Of a stretch of 64,000 nucleotides of DNA, positions 1 to 10,860 are shown piece after piece. Source of the DNA: Sipunculus nudus (lineage: Eukaryota; Annelida; Sipuncula; Golfingiida; Sipunculidae); NCBI GenBank assembly GCA_026874595.1, contig CM049315.1, positions 256,001 to 320,000 on the forward strand. The letters run 5' to 3'. The first letter of the stretch is position 1; each line of letters opens with the position of its first letter. The notes beneath the pieces were generated by a model, which was given only the letters and a program-made list of their open reading frames with translations, was not told the DNA's origin and made no database searches. The translations under genes and the position numbers were made by a program.

Positions 1-185
1 ATATAGACACAATCAGACTAATTTTAAGGATCACATTTTACGATCGGCAACGTCGGGTAATATCTGTGATTATGGAAATTAAGAGCATTTAAGAATGTTA
101 GGCCTATAGAGGGGCTGTTTTTCTAGCACATGAAGGCAGATTTTACGGGCCTAGGTGCGCTTGGGGCAGATCATACAAAAAAAAA
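1..185. repeat. dispersed repeat, copy 1
   Basis: This stretch resembles 31299-31530 in the same orientation. Both share the words 'acaatcagact', 'attatggaaattaag', 'agaggggct', 'ctagcac' and 'gaaggcagattt', in the same order and with similar spacing. It starts at the window edge, so its true 5' end is unknown. No coding capacity is seen. It is probably a piece of an unclassified interspersed element. Confidence 0.6.
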
Positions 186-959
186 AATGGTAGACTAGTC
201 CAAAAAAATTCCAGCTGAAATCCAATACTCGACCGGCCGGGTTAGCCCAAACAAAGAATTTTTTAAAACAGTGGCACCTGGCATCGGTTGAATAGATAAT
301 TTCTAAGAGAATCTCGCAATATTGGCATAGACCTGGAGAATTTATGGAGTATTTAACGCCTTCCCGCCCATATTTGCAATGTACATCTCGTTAGAAAACT
401 TTCCGCCAATCTGCAGCTCGCTGCGAGTTCACAGATAATAAGTTTAATAAGTCCTCCGTTCTCGCATCTACTGTGTCATACTCAGTTACATACGGAAGTT
501 ATTTGGGAACACAGACTCATTATATGAAGCGCGAAATGTGGTAAAAATGGAAAATTATTTTTGCCTATAACTATAAGGCATTTTGGAAAGAAAACAATCA
601 TTATTATGATGTAATCGATAGTTGCCTTTGGTAATCGAGCGCTTGAAAGTGGCAGCAAACCGACTGACTTTCGATAAAACTCGATGATCGGCCAACCACT
701 AGTAGAGGCCTTTTAATTTTAAGGATTAAATATATGATAATAAATAGGTTCATCAATCAAAATATGACCAAATAAATACTTGACATTTCTGGCATCGAGA
801 TGCCGTACTATCCGCAGACATTGATAAGGTAAACCCCCTTAAAATAGGACCCCTTCCCTCGAAGCATATGTTGACACTTTAGACGCTCAAACCACTGCTG
901 AGATATGAGTGATTTTATCCCGAGGCAGATGAACAGACGGACGTTGTGCTTAAATTATT
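186..959. other. no gene seen
   Basis: This is AT-rich non-coding sequence. No open frame with a recognisable motif is present on either strand. A short A-run (178-187) marks the end of the preceding repeat. Confidence 0.5.
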
Positions 960-1265
960 GCAGGTAGCGCCTCAGGTTTTCCGTATGAGATAGAACTATG
1001 TTAAATCTATACACATGCAAAATTTCAGGAGGATACATCTAACCAGTCCTGAGATATAAGCCTGGATGTCTGCATAAAAATAAATGTAGGTGGCGCCACC
1101 TGCCACAAAATCCAAAAAGCTATCCAAGATCTATAAACCTGCAAAGTTTTAAACTTGCAATGTCTGCAGCGTAAACGTGAATGTATGTGGCGCCACCTGT
1201 CATAAAATCAAAAAGCTGCCCAGGATGTATTCACATGCAAACATTTCAGGTGGATAAGTCAAACC
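960..1265. repeat. short tandem repeat with GGCGCC palindrome
   Basis: Two to three diverged units of about 100-120 bp each contain the core 'gtggcgccacctg' followed by 'ataaaatc.aaaaagct'. The core at 1088-1101 (aggtggcgccacct) is a perfect 14-bp palindrome, and GTGGCGCCAC recurs at 1187-1196. A related palindrome is found in the 340-bp repeats at 7822-7833. No protein is encoded. Confidence 0.55.
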
Positions 1266-1612
1266 ACTGCTCGTGGTTGTTTGTGCTCATACGCCACAAA
1301 TTCTACACAGTTCTTGCAAACATTTACTATGAAAACTTTCAGAATGTTCTATGTTCATTTTTTTTATAAAAACAAATGCACACACAGCAACAGGTATATA
1401 TATCCTTTAAATGACAACCAATACCTTCAAGTCTTCAGAGGTTACCAAGTACTCAAATCCGTTGCTATAGAAACCACATTCATATTCAGTTAAATTGTAG
1501 CTTGTAGAAAATTTACAGATCCATTTTGAAAACAAAAATATAAAGTGTAGTTCCATTTATGTCACAAAAGTGAAAAGTACACCATTTCAACGCGGGAACC
1601 AGAAGTTAGACC

Positions 1613-3240
1613 TACTATCGTACTTTAGTGGCCGGCAGCGCAAAAACGGTGCGTTGTACACCTAATCGGATGGGGTTTAATCAATAGCATTTTAAATGTG
1701 CTTTCTAATGATGTATAGTTTATATATGATTTTGCCGTCGAAGGGCGTTGTACAGACCAGTTCATTATTCAAAAGGACCATTTGTAAAGTTTATAGACAT
1801 CAGGTTGTCGTACTCTAATTGGTTGAAGACCGAAAGCGAGGCACTTTCCCCGTCCGCACTAGGGAGAAACAGCACTTATCAGAGCAATGACGGTGTTTGA
1901 TTGACAAGTGATCTATTGGGAATCCCCTTTTGGACCTTTGTAAATAACACAATTTTTCAAGATTTATATTAATGTCGTATTTTAGTGGGCGGTAGCGCAA
2001 AAACGGTGCGTTGTACACCTGATCGGACGGGGTTTTATCAATAGCATTTTAAATATGCTTTCAATGATGTATAGTTTAAATTTGATTTTGCCGTCGAAGG
2101 GTGTTGTACAGCCCCTGTTCATTATTCAAAACTACACCATTTTTCAAGATTTATATTAATGTCGTATTTTAGTGGGCGGTAGCTCAAAAACGGTGCGTTG
2201 TACACTTGATCGGACGGGGTTTAATCGATAGCATTTTAAATGTGCTTTCCAATGATGTATAGTTTATATATGATTTTGCCGTCGAAGGGTGTTGTACAGA
2301 CCAGTTCATTATTCAAAACTACACCATTTTTCAAGATTTATATTAATGTCGTATTTCAGTGGGCGGTAGCGCAAAAACGGTTCGTTGTACACCTGATCGG
2401 ACGGGGTTTAATAAATGTGCTTTCCAATGATGTATAGTTTATATATGATTTTGCCGTCGAAGGGTGTTGTACAGACCAGTTCATTATTCAAAACTACACC
2501 ATTTTTCAAGATTTATATTAATGTCGTATTTTAGTGGGCGGTAGCGGAAAAACGGTGCGTTGTTTACCTGGTCTGATGCGGTTTTATCGATAGCATTTTA
2601 AATGTGCTTTCCAATGATGTATAGTTTATATATTATTTTGCCGTCGAAGGGTGTTGTACAGACCAGTTCATTATTCAAAACTACACCATATTTCAAGATT
2701 TATATTAATGACGTATTTTAGTGGGCGGTAGCGGAAAAACGGCGCGTTGTACACCTGATCGGATTGGGTTTGATCAATAGCTTTTTCAATGTGCTTTCCA
2801 ATGATGTATAGTTTATATATGATTTTGCCGTCGAAGGGTGTTTTACAGATAAGTTCATTATTCAAAACTACAAAATATTTCAAGATTTATATTATTGTCG
2901 TATTTTAGTGGGCGGTAGCGGAAAAACGGTGCGTTGTACACCTGATCGGACGGGGTTTAATCAATAGCATTTTAAATGTGCTTTCCAATGATGTATAGTT
3001 TATATATGATTTTGCCGTCAAAGGGTGTTGTACAGACCAGTTCATTATTCAAAACTACACCATATTTCAAGATTTATATTAATGTCGTATTTTAGTGGGC
3101 GGTAGCGCAAAAACGGTGCGTTGTACACCTGATCGGACGGGGTTTAATCGATAGCATTTTAAATGTGCTTTCCAATGATGTATAGTTTATATATGATTTT
3201 GCCGTCGAAGGGTGTTGTTCAGCCCCAGTTCATTATTCAA
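1613..3240. repeat. 187-bp satellite array, 8 monomers
   Basis: One monomer (about 1613-1768) is followed, after a spacer, by seven consecutive monomers. The landmark 'gtcgtattttagtgggcgg' or a close variant starts near 1974, 2161, 2348, 2523, 2710, 2897 and 3084. The period is 187 bp except for one 175-bp unit that lost about 12 bp. Each monomer contains 'aaaacggtgcgttg', 'tgatgtatagttta' and 'gccgtcgaagggtgtt'. Short open frames crossing the array on both strands are by-products of the repeat. Monomer length is in the range common for nucleosome-phased satellites (general knowledge). Confidence 0.9.
1769..1952. repeat. satellite spacer, copy 1
   Basis: This ~180-bp block contains 'aaaggaccatttgtaaag', 'agacatcaggttgtcgtact' and 'gggagaaacagcac'. 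It lies between the first and second 187-bp monomers and is duplicated at about 3240-3422. The array is therefore a higher-order structure of monomer, spacer, seven monomers, spacer. Confidence 0.8.
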
Positions 3241-3422
3241 AAGGACCATTTGTAAAGTTTATAGACATCAGGTTGTCGTACTCTGATTGGTTGCAGATCG
3301 AAAGCGAGGCACTTTCCCGTCCGCACTAGGGAGAAACAGCACCTATCAGAGCAATGACGGTGTTTGATTGACAAGTGTTTTATTGGGAATCCCCTGTTGC
3401 ACCTTTGTAAATAACAAAGGTC
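3240..3422. repeat. satellite spacer, copy 2
   Basis: This is the second copy of the 1769-1952 spacer, with only scattered substitutions, and it ends the array. The repeated monomer-spacer order suggests that the seven-monomer block expanded by unequal exchange inside an older monomer-plus-spacer unit. Confidence 0.8.
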
Positions 3423-4590
3423 CATGCGCTTTGTCGGAGCATTGTCCCTGAAAAATGAACTGTGAACCCGGTGCCAGGTTCACTGTCGTAACACGGGGAT
3501 TATTCAGGGTGTGTATTTTATTTTCACAGTTTTTTAATGGCCTATTTAAGTCTTTAATATTCTGTAATATAAAGGAGATGAATACTTATTGAAAAATAAG
3601 TATTATATACAGAAAGGTGGTGTTGTTTGAGAGTCATTATTTATCCAAAGTCGAATTTATCTGCTCAAATTTTTATCTTCCACCGTAAATTTAATTATGC
3701 CTGACGTTGATGACGTCGCCAAGAAAACGTTGCATTGTACTAGCTATATTTGAGCACATTTGGTCATTACATATCAAATATTTTTGTTATTTTATATAGG
3801 TATACAATTTTCCTTTTTATAGAATAATAAAATTTTGGATAATATAGAATAAGCCTTTAAAACTCCCTAAAATGCACATTTACCTAATCTAGGGCCACTT
3901 GCAGGGCAGGCAATTATGAAACACCTTACAGAGGTAGAGAAGGATGATACTGAAGAAGACTGTGTAGGAATAATTTGGAAAAGATATTATTTTATAATAT
4001 TCCAAGAATTTACTTGTATATTTATATATATTTTGTATATTATTAAATGCGTATGCATGTTTGTGTCCGTACCGAACATGCATACAATGTGTATTGTGTA
4101 TATTTTATAGAGTGATTGGTTGTTTGGACTTTCTTTGCAGCTTTTCTTAGTATTTAATTTTTAATTATAATGATATGTAAAAAACGCATACATGATATAA
4201 ACTTTCATATCAGATACATAAGTAAAAACCTTTGGGCTTTTATGTCACCTCAAATGTAAATGAAGTAAATCATTATCTAGAGTGTACGGGTTTTTTTTTT
4301 TCTAACAGCGTTAGGCCTAAAGTAAATATTTTCACTTGTTCCAACAGCGGACCAAGTATTCTACCAAAATCTTACTGTCACAATTGATTGAATAAAACAA
4401 TTGAACTGTTCAAAACTCAAAATCAGGAAACTGCATGCGTAATAGTGTAAGATGTTTTATCAAACAGAATTGATAGGGGTTCATAATAGGCAAAACATTC
4501 AAAACTATTTATCCTGATCTTCGACATCGCCCTTTTTAGATATGGAACAACCCCTTTCTTAAGTTTTTAGGTTCCTTTATATTTATTTTC
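3423..4590. other. no gene seen
   Basis: This is AT-rich non-coding sequence. Short overlapping open frames on both strands at 3889-4110 are low-complexity and match no family I know. A 'tgatgacgtcg' site at 3709-3719 resembles a CRE half-site. Confidence 0.5.
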
Positions 4591-4593
4591 TTT

Positions 4594-6880
4594 GCTTGCC
4601 GGAAATCTTCGATTTCGGCAAGCATGTTAGTCAGTTCCGTATGTCCTTTTGTCTGTTTTTTTGTTTGTTTGTCTCCGCTCTCCTGGCCACAATTTTTCAG
4701 CAATCGACATAAAACTTACAGAATTAATTGACAACCGATAACCCTGGAACCCTCTTGTTTTTGGTCAACGTCGGCCTAAGGTCAAGGTCAAGGTCACGAA
4801 AAGTATGCAATACCGTTTTTGCTCGATAACTTTGTAACAAACAGTCGAAGCCACTTAAACCATAGCTTGTTTTATTTGTCATTCGAAGGCCTTTCTTCTG
4901 GTGTGTAGCTGACTCAAATTTGCCGTAACCATGGTTACGTATTTTTGGGGTAAAGTCAAGATTTTCGAAAATTAATGGTCTTATTTTTTCTAACTTTGTC
5001 AGTTTTAAAGCTAGAGAGGTCTAGTTTTTTGCATCAGGTAGCATTCAATTAGTGTTAGTTGATTATATTAAAAGTCTCGCAATATCTCGTACAATATCTC
5101 GTCAAACGAGATATTTCGAGATATTGATTAGTGATAGACTAGAGTCCACCAGTATACAGGAATCATTTTGAAACTGATATATCTCATGTCTGACATTAAT
5201 ATCTAGAAACATATTTTTCATTTTCCGGCTATGGCTGCTAGGGGGCGCTTCACTTGAACCTCCACAACATATCATTTTTTGGAAATATCTCCAAAACTAT
5301 AAACCTCAGTTACAGAAACTATAGCTTGGTTTCTTCCTCTGGGTATTCTCCGTGACCTGGGAAAGTCATCTGGTCTAAATCTTGTTTCACTTTGTCAGTA
5401 TGTCTGTCTGTTTGTCAGTTGTCCTCAAATTCGCCTGCTTGCTGGTTTTCGCCTATATAGCATTCTACAGGCCTCAGTTTTGAAGGAATCCTTTTGAAAC
5501 TGGTACATGTTATGTCTAAGCCTAATATCTCGAAACGTATTTTTCAATTTCCGGATATGGTCGCTGGGGGCGCTGCACTTGAACCTCCCCAACATATCAT
5601 TTTTGGACATATCTGCAAAACTATAAACCTCAGTTACAGAAACTATAGCTTGGTTTCTTCCTCTGGATCTTCTCCATAGCCTGGTGTAATCATCTGGTCT
5701 CAGTCTTATGTCACTTTGTCAGTATGTCCGTCTGTTTGTTAGTTGTCCTCAAATTCGCCTGCTTGCTGGTTCTATAGCATTCTACAGGCCACAGAATTAA
5801 AAGAATCCTTTTGAAACCGGTGCACCTTATGGCCTACAGAAATATCTCGAAACGTATTTTTCATTTTCCGGATATGGCTGCTAGGGGGCGCTGCACATGA
5901 CCCTCCCCAACATTTCATTTTTTTGGACATATCTCCATAACTATAATCCTGAATTACAGACACTATGGCTTATTTTCTTCCTCTTGGACTTCTCCATAAT
6001 CTGGGTAAGTCATCTGGTCTCAATCTTGTGTCACTTTGTCAGTATGTCTGTCTATTTGTCAGTTGTACTCAATTTTGCCTGCTTGTTGGTTTTTGTGTCT
6101 CACATATAGCATTCTACAGGCCACAGTTTGGAAGGAATCCTTTTGAAACTGGTACATGTTATGTCTTACACTAATATCTCGAAACGTGTTTTTCATTTTC
6201 CGAATATGGCTGCTAGGGGGCGCTGCACTCGAACCTCCCCAACTTATCATTTTTTGGCCATATCTAAAAAATATTAACCTCAGTTACAGAAACTATGGCT
6301 TATTTTCTTCCTCTGGGTCTTCTCCATAACCTGGGTTAGTCATCTGGTCTCAATCTTGTGTTACTTTGTCAGTGTGTCTGTCTGTTTGTCAGTTGTACTA
6401 AAATTCGCCTACTTGCTTGTTTTTGTGTCTCACATATAGCATTCTACCGGCCACAGTTTTGAAGGAATCCTTTTGAAACTGGTACATCTCATGTCTAATC
6501 CTGATATCTCGAAACAGGTTTTTCATTTTCTGGATTTAGCCGCTAGGGGGCGCTGCACTCGAACCACTACAACATATCTTATTTTAGCCATTCTTCAAAA
6601 CTATTAACCTTTATTACATAAACTTTAGCTTATATTCTTTCTATGCATCTTCTTCATAATTTAGTTAAGTCATCTGGCCTCAATCTTGTTTCACTTTGTC
6701 AGTAGGTCTATCTGTTTGTCGGTTGTTGTCAGCTATGTCTGCTTCATGTTCTTTTGTGTGATATATGTCGTTTAACCGGCTCAACTTCTCAGCAATCGGT
6801 CTGAAAGTCACTCAATTGATCGAAAACTGACAGTTTGCTCTGTCTGTCCCTCTGTCTGTCATTTCAACTTCCGGCAAGCG
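4594..6880. repeat. composite repeat bounded by inverted TTGCCGGAA ends
   Basis: The left end (4594-4623) is an imperfect hairpin: gcttgccggaaatc, then three to four bases, then gatttcggcaagc. The right end (6869-6879) reads ttccggcaagc, the inverse of the left end. Between them lie a unique part with 'ggtcaaggtcaaggtcac' (about 4776-4795) and a ~325-bp tandem array (5150-6600). This looks like a mobile or foldback repeat that acquired an internal tandem array. No transposase is visible, so the class is unknown. Confidence 0.5.
5150..6600. repeat. ~325-bp tandem array, 5 units
   Basis: Landmark 'tttttcattttccgg' or a near variant recurs near 5213, 5539, 5857, 6189 and 6519, giving periods of about 326, 318, 332 and 330 bp. 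Units share 'cattctacaggcc', 'gaatccttttgaaactggta', 'atatctcgaaac', 'gctagggggcgctgcac', 'cctcagttacagaaacta' and 'cactttgtcagtatgtct'. Small open frames in the array are repeats of each other on opposite strands and are not genes. Confidence 0.85.
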
Positions 6881-7563
6881 TGTGACCTCTGGTCACCTTG
6901 TTTGTATCTTCCTTTATTTTTCATCAGACTTAATTTAGTGATTCAATACCGTAACATATCAATGAAATGATACTTACCGCACATGTTAACCAACAAATGT
7001 CCCGTTTAGAGCAGCAATTGAAAAGAAAACCCATGAACGCTAAAAACATTTGCATTTCATCACATGACGGGGTTTTGGCACATCCCCATATCTCAGACGC
7101 ACAATCTACTACCCCCAGAGTATATATAATTTTGTAAAAATTCATAAACTTGACCGATATTGAACCAAAAGCTCATGATCCAGCATCCGCTAGGAAATCG
7201 GAACTTTTATCAGAGTTTAGGTGTTCCTGAACGTTGGTAGAAACCGAGGCACTTATGAACGCTCACAGTTCGGTACCATATTGATATATTATTTCAAGTT
7301 TGTATACGTGTCATCTTGTTATCCTTGAAATGCATACCACTTGTCTTCGGCTTGTACCCCGCATGGTATTCCAAACCAATTTGTAAATATATTATTACTT
7401 GATCATACATAAGCTGAATAACTAGGCCTACTATATAAATTACTTTTATTATGGCATTATAGATTTTTGAATCAGTATTAAGCTCAGCTGACTGTAAGTC
7501 ATCTGAGCTATAGCGATCACTCTTTGTCCGTCGTCCGTCCGGCCATCCGGCCGTCTGTCCGTT
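6881..7563. other. no gene seen
   Basis: This is non-coding sequence between two repeat blocks. A GTCC-rich stretch near 7527-7562 (cgtccgtccggccatccgg) is simple-sequence-like. Minus-strand open frames here are short, lack motifs, and run into the tandem array. Confidence 0.5.
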
Positions 7564-7950
7564 AACAAGGCACAAATCGTAACCACTGGGCCTTGAATTT
7601 TTCTAACTTTACATCCAGAGAGGTCCATGAAAAATCTCATTGGAAACCTGGAATTAGGTCTCTCTTACCCATATTCTTTGAGCTATGGGGCTCCGAAGTA
7701 CCCCCAAGAATAATGAAAAATTTGATACAAAAGCTCAAATATCTGAACAACAAATGCATTGATTACCATGATTCTTTGCATGGATATTGATCATGGAGTG
7801 TTTCATCAGATATTGCAGACTGGTGGCGCCACCTGTATTTTTTATTTTTTACGATTTTTTTTCTCTATATTTGAGACCTCAAAGGATGCCGTCATCTGTT
7901 AACAGGGCACAAATCTTAATGACTGGACTTAGAATCTTCTGTTTTGACAT
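7564..7950. repeat. ~340-bp tandem array, left part
   Basis: A full unit starts at 7564 (aacaaggcacaaatcg) and the next at 7901 (aacagggcacaaatct), a 337-bp period. The second unit is cut after 50 bp by the LTR of the element at 7951. Units contain 'gaggtccatgaaaaatctc', 'tttgatacaaaagct' and the palindrome GGTGGCGCCACC (7822-7833). The array resumes at 14567. Confidence 0.85.
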
Positions 7951-8683
7951 TGTTACGGTCCCTTTTCACACCAAACAACTCAGGCCGAACCGTAACACAT
8001 ATGCTCAGACACGTTCTCTTCAAATGAATACGTAACCAAAATATGGGTGCAAAAACAGTGCTATAATCATATATTACAATATTTACATTCATACACATAT
8101 AATATAATAGTCAATACATAACGTAATTTATAACCAAGTCTCTGAATAAAAACTGAGTCTCTAAATAACGAACTGCAACGAAATACTTAACTGAATCCGG
8201 TATACGAGAAACTGAAGTCCATCATCAACACATAGTTCGGGCACACACAAAACTGAAGTCCTGTATTAATCCATGTGGCACCAGAAAACATAAAGTCTCT
8301 CCTCTTCCTACATAATAAAGTTCATAGCGTGGTTCATGGCATTCCGTGGGCTTGAGGACCAAGAGCCCACGGTCACGGTCCCCGGGGAAAACAGTAACGT
8401 GGCGTAGCAAAATCAATAGTCCCGCCTCGTACTGCAGGCGAGTTCGTTTTATAGGCTTTCAACAATGGGTGGAAACCGCAGAAGTTTGTGGTTTTGCTTG
8501 AGAGAAACGACAGCGCCGTCAGAACTGCAAAACCGGTACTGAATGGTCCCAGAATAGTGTTTATGTTTCTCAAAGCGCGTCAGTAGTCACTGATAGCGGG
8601 GTGGATCCATAAGCGTGGAAACGGGGGCGGCCACACCACTTCGTGGCGCCATCCTACGATGTCCGGGTGACGTCCATGCAACA
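7951..8683 (-). repeat. 3' LTR of element A
   Basis: This 733-bp LTR reads TGTTAC...GCAACA on the plus strand, so on the element's strand it starts TGTTGC and ends GTAACA, the usual TG...CA termini. It is complete, unlike the right copy. It is preceded on the minus strand by the polypurine tract. Confidence 0.92.
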
Positions 8684-8699
8684 CCCTCACCCTTAAAAG
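8684..8699 (-). other. polypurine tract of element A
   Basis: The plus strand ccctcacccttaaaag reads cttttaagggtgaggg on the minus strand, directly 5' of the LTR start. This is where plus-strand DNA synthesis would be primed. Confidence 0.75.
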
Positions 8700-8917
8700 A
8701 AAGAAGGTAAGGAGAGCAAAGCATTAGCACTGTATGACGAGTATATGAGTAGTTTGACATCTTAAGCAGTAGTTTATGCTTTTCAAAGCTAATTAATTAT
8801 CATCATCACAAATAGTATAATCAGCAATATCTTAATACATGTAATATATGTAATACAACTCTTCCAAAGGGCAGAACATATCCGAGGCTATAACAAGAGT
8901 CAATCATCAGATCAAAA

Positions 8918-9484
8918 TTAATGACGTCTTGATAACGTATCAGCGATTATGTTATCGGAGCCCTTGATGTGTTTGATAACTAGGTTAAACTCTGACAGGG
9001 CTAGACTCCATCTCATTAATTTCTGATTATTATTCTTCATCTTATGAAGAAATGTTATGGGATTATGATCTGTATAAACAGTTATATCATAAGGCGTAGA
9101 GCCCAAATATACTTCAAAGTGCTGTAACGCCATCAATAGTGACAGAGTTTTCTTTTCAATAGTAGAATAATTCTTTTGATGAGGTAAAAATTTCTTTGAA
9201 TAGTAGCAAACCGGATGACTTATGTTAAAGTCATCGTCTTGGATGAGCACAGCGCCTACACCGCAATCGCTCGCATCCGTCATGAGAGAAAACGGTTTAT
9301 CAAAATTTGGAGCCTGTAACACAGGTGCACTTTGTAAAATAGCTTTGGCTCTTTCAAAAGCATTTTGACAGTTTTTATTCCAATGGAATTTTTGTCCTTT
9401 TTCAATAGGTCCGTTAACGGATTTACAACTTATGCAAAGTACTGACAAAATTTCCTGTAATACCCAGTCATTCCTAAGAATCAC
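8918..9484 (-). CDS. RNase H domain of element A pol
   Basis: The 188-codon frame is the interior and C-terminal end of pol, not a separate gene; the first codons are out of frame with RT. From about residue 31 it matches Ty3/Gypsy RNase H: FHWNKNCQNAFERAK, LMTDASDCGVGAVL (Asp 70), STIEKKTLSLL (Glu 110), YTDHNPITFL (Asp 139) and IADTLSRRH (Asp 182). The four acidic catalytic positions are therefore kept. It would degrade the RNA of the RNA-DNA hybrid. It ends about 220 bp before the polypurine tract with no integrase downstream, which confirms the Gmr1-like order. The junction with RT near 9480-9490 and another point near 9390-9400 are frameshifted. Confidence 0.88.
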   Translation of the reverse strand: MILRNDWVLQEILSVLCISCKSVNGPIEKGQKFHWNKNCQNAFERAKAILQSAPVLQAPNFDKPFSLMTDASDCGVGAVLIQDDDFNISHPVCYYSKKFLPHQKNYSTIEKKTLSLLMALQHFEVYLGSTPYDITVYTDHNPITFLHKMKNNNQKLMRWSLALSEFNLVIKHIKGSDNIIADTLSRRH

Positions 9485-10836
9485 AGTTCCTTGCGATTAG
9501 TAGGAACTGGAAATTCTACGATAGCAGATACTTTACTGGCAATTGGTTTTACACAACCTTGACCTACTTCGTGCCCTAAATATGTTACAGTTGCACGACA
9601 AAAATCACTCTTGGCAAGATTAACTGTCAATCCTGCTTTTTTCAGTTTCTCAAAGAGTTCTACCAAACTTTGTTTATGACCTTCCCATATGTGATTGTAT
9701 ACAACAACATCATCAATATAGCAAGTACAGTTATCTAAGCCAGATAATACACAATTCATAAGTCTCATGAAGCAGGCTGGTGCATTTTTCATTCCGAAGG
9801 GCATAACTTTGTACTGGAACAAACCGTTTGGCGTTACAAACGCAGATATTTGCTTAGCCCGTTCGGTAAGAGGTACCTGCCAATAACCTTTTAACAGATC
9901 TAACTTGCTAATATACGTAGCAGATCCAATCCTATCAATGCAATCTTCCACCCTGGGCAAAGGGTAAGTATCTGTTATTGTTACAGTGTTAACTTTTCGA
10001 TAGTCTGTACAAAATCTGTAGGTCATATCAGGCTTCTTTATCAACAAACATGGGGAACTCGAGGCACTACTGCTGTTTTCAATAATATCATTCTCTATCA
10101 TATACTTGATTTCATTCTTTATGGCTTGTAACTTTTGGGGACCAGCTCTATATGGTGCCTGTTTAATAGGGGAAGCATCTCCTACGTCTACATCATGCTG
10201 TAGTATATTAGTTCTACTGGGGACATCAGGAAATAAAGAGTCATAATTTAGCAGGATTTCCTTAAACTCTGATAACTGATCAAAATCCAAATGTGACAAT
10301 TTCTGATCTAAATTATTTAAAATATCAGAGTTGTTCAGTTTTACAGGATGTTCAGTTTTCTTCATGAGAACATCCTCGGCATTCTTTTCAGTTTCTTTAA
10401 TGAGTACCAAATTTGTTTGGGGAGGACTAGATTGACATGTTTCCGCTGATCTGTCATGATATTCTTTCAACATATTTATATGACAAAGTTGTTGCGACTT
10501 TCTACGATCAGGAGTATCAATCACATAATTCAAATCTGATTTCTTCTCAACAACTTTGTATGGTCCAGAGTATTTTGCTTGCAGGGGATGTCCTGGAATT
10601 GGGAATAATACCAGAACTTTATCACCAGGTTTAAATTCTCCTTTTGTCGTCTTTTTGTCATACCATACTTTCATTTTGTTTTGGGCTTTCTTTAAGTGTT
10701 CTTGGGCGATTTCATTTGCCCTACTTAATTTCTCCTTGAATTCCTGAACATATTTTAACAAGCTACTTTGACAACTGTTTTCCATCCAAGTGTCTTTTAA
10801 CACCGCCAGGGGGCCTCTTACACAGTGCCCATACAC
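9481..10836 (-). CDS. integrase C-terminus and reverse transcriptase of element A
   Basis: This 451-codon frame opens inside the integrase C-terminal region. It shows a GPY/F-type module (KYSGPYKVVEKK, residues 88-99), then a linker, then RT from about residue 200. RT motifs are FCTDYRKVN (275-283), SKLDLLKGYWQ with catalytic Asp 313, FVTPNGLFQYKVMPFG, and CYIDDVVVY with the YIDD box at 373-376. It ends in a stop where a GRFLG-type segment would be expected, so RNase H continues in another frame. The fusion integrase-GPY-RT in one frame is direct evidence that integrase precedes RT. The start codon of this frame is not a real start, because pol continues from upstream. Confidence 0.92.
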   Translation of the reverse strand: MYGHCVRGPLAVLKDTWMENSCQSSLLKYVQEFKEKLSRANEIAQEHLKKAQNKMKVWYDKKTTKGEFKPGDKVLVLFPIPGHPLQAKYSGPYKVVEKKSDLNYVIDTPDRRKSQQLCHINMLKEYHDRSAETCQSSPPQTNLVLIKETEKNAEDVLMKKTEHPVKLNNSDILNNLDQKLSHLDFDQLSEFKEILLNYDSLFPDVPSRTNILQHDVDVGDASPIKQAPYRAGPQKLQAIKNEIKYMIENDIIENSSSASSSPCLLIKKPDMTYRFCTDYRKVNTVTITDTYPLPRVEDCIDRIGSATYISKLDLLKGYWQVPLTERAKQISAFVTPNGLFQYKVMPFGMKNAPACFMRLMNCVLSGLDNCTCYIDDVVVYNHIWEGHKQSLVELFEKLKKAGLTVNLAKSDFCRATVTYLGHEVGQGCVKPIASKVSAIVEFPVPTNRKEL

Positions 10837-10860
10837 TAATTCAAAGGGCTAAACCCTTAG
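10837..10860 (-). other. disabling lesions in element A integrase
   Basis: A stop codon (10857-10859) and a reading-frame change a few codons later separate the two integrase frames. The neighbouring text (GFSP and VYGHCVRGPL) matches the same region of the related copy at 43.5-43.7 kb, where the segment is continuous. Element A is therefore inactive as read. Confidence 0.75.

Noticed and set aside
3889-4110. Overlapping frames on opposite strands
   Set aside because: Low-complexity, motif-free and mutually complementary.
5425-6250. Repeated ~61-70-codon frames on both strands
   Set aside because: They are translations of the 325-bp tandem units.
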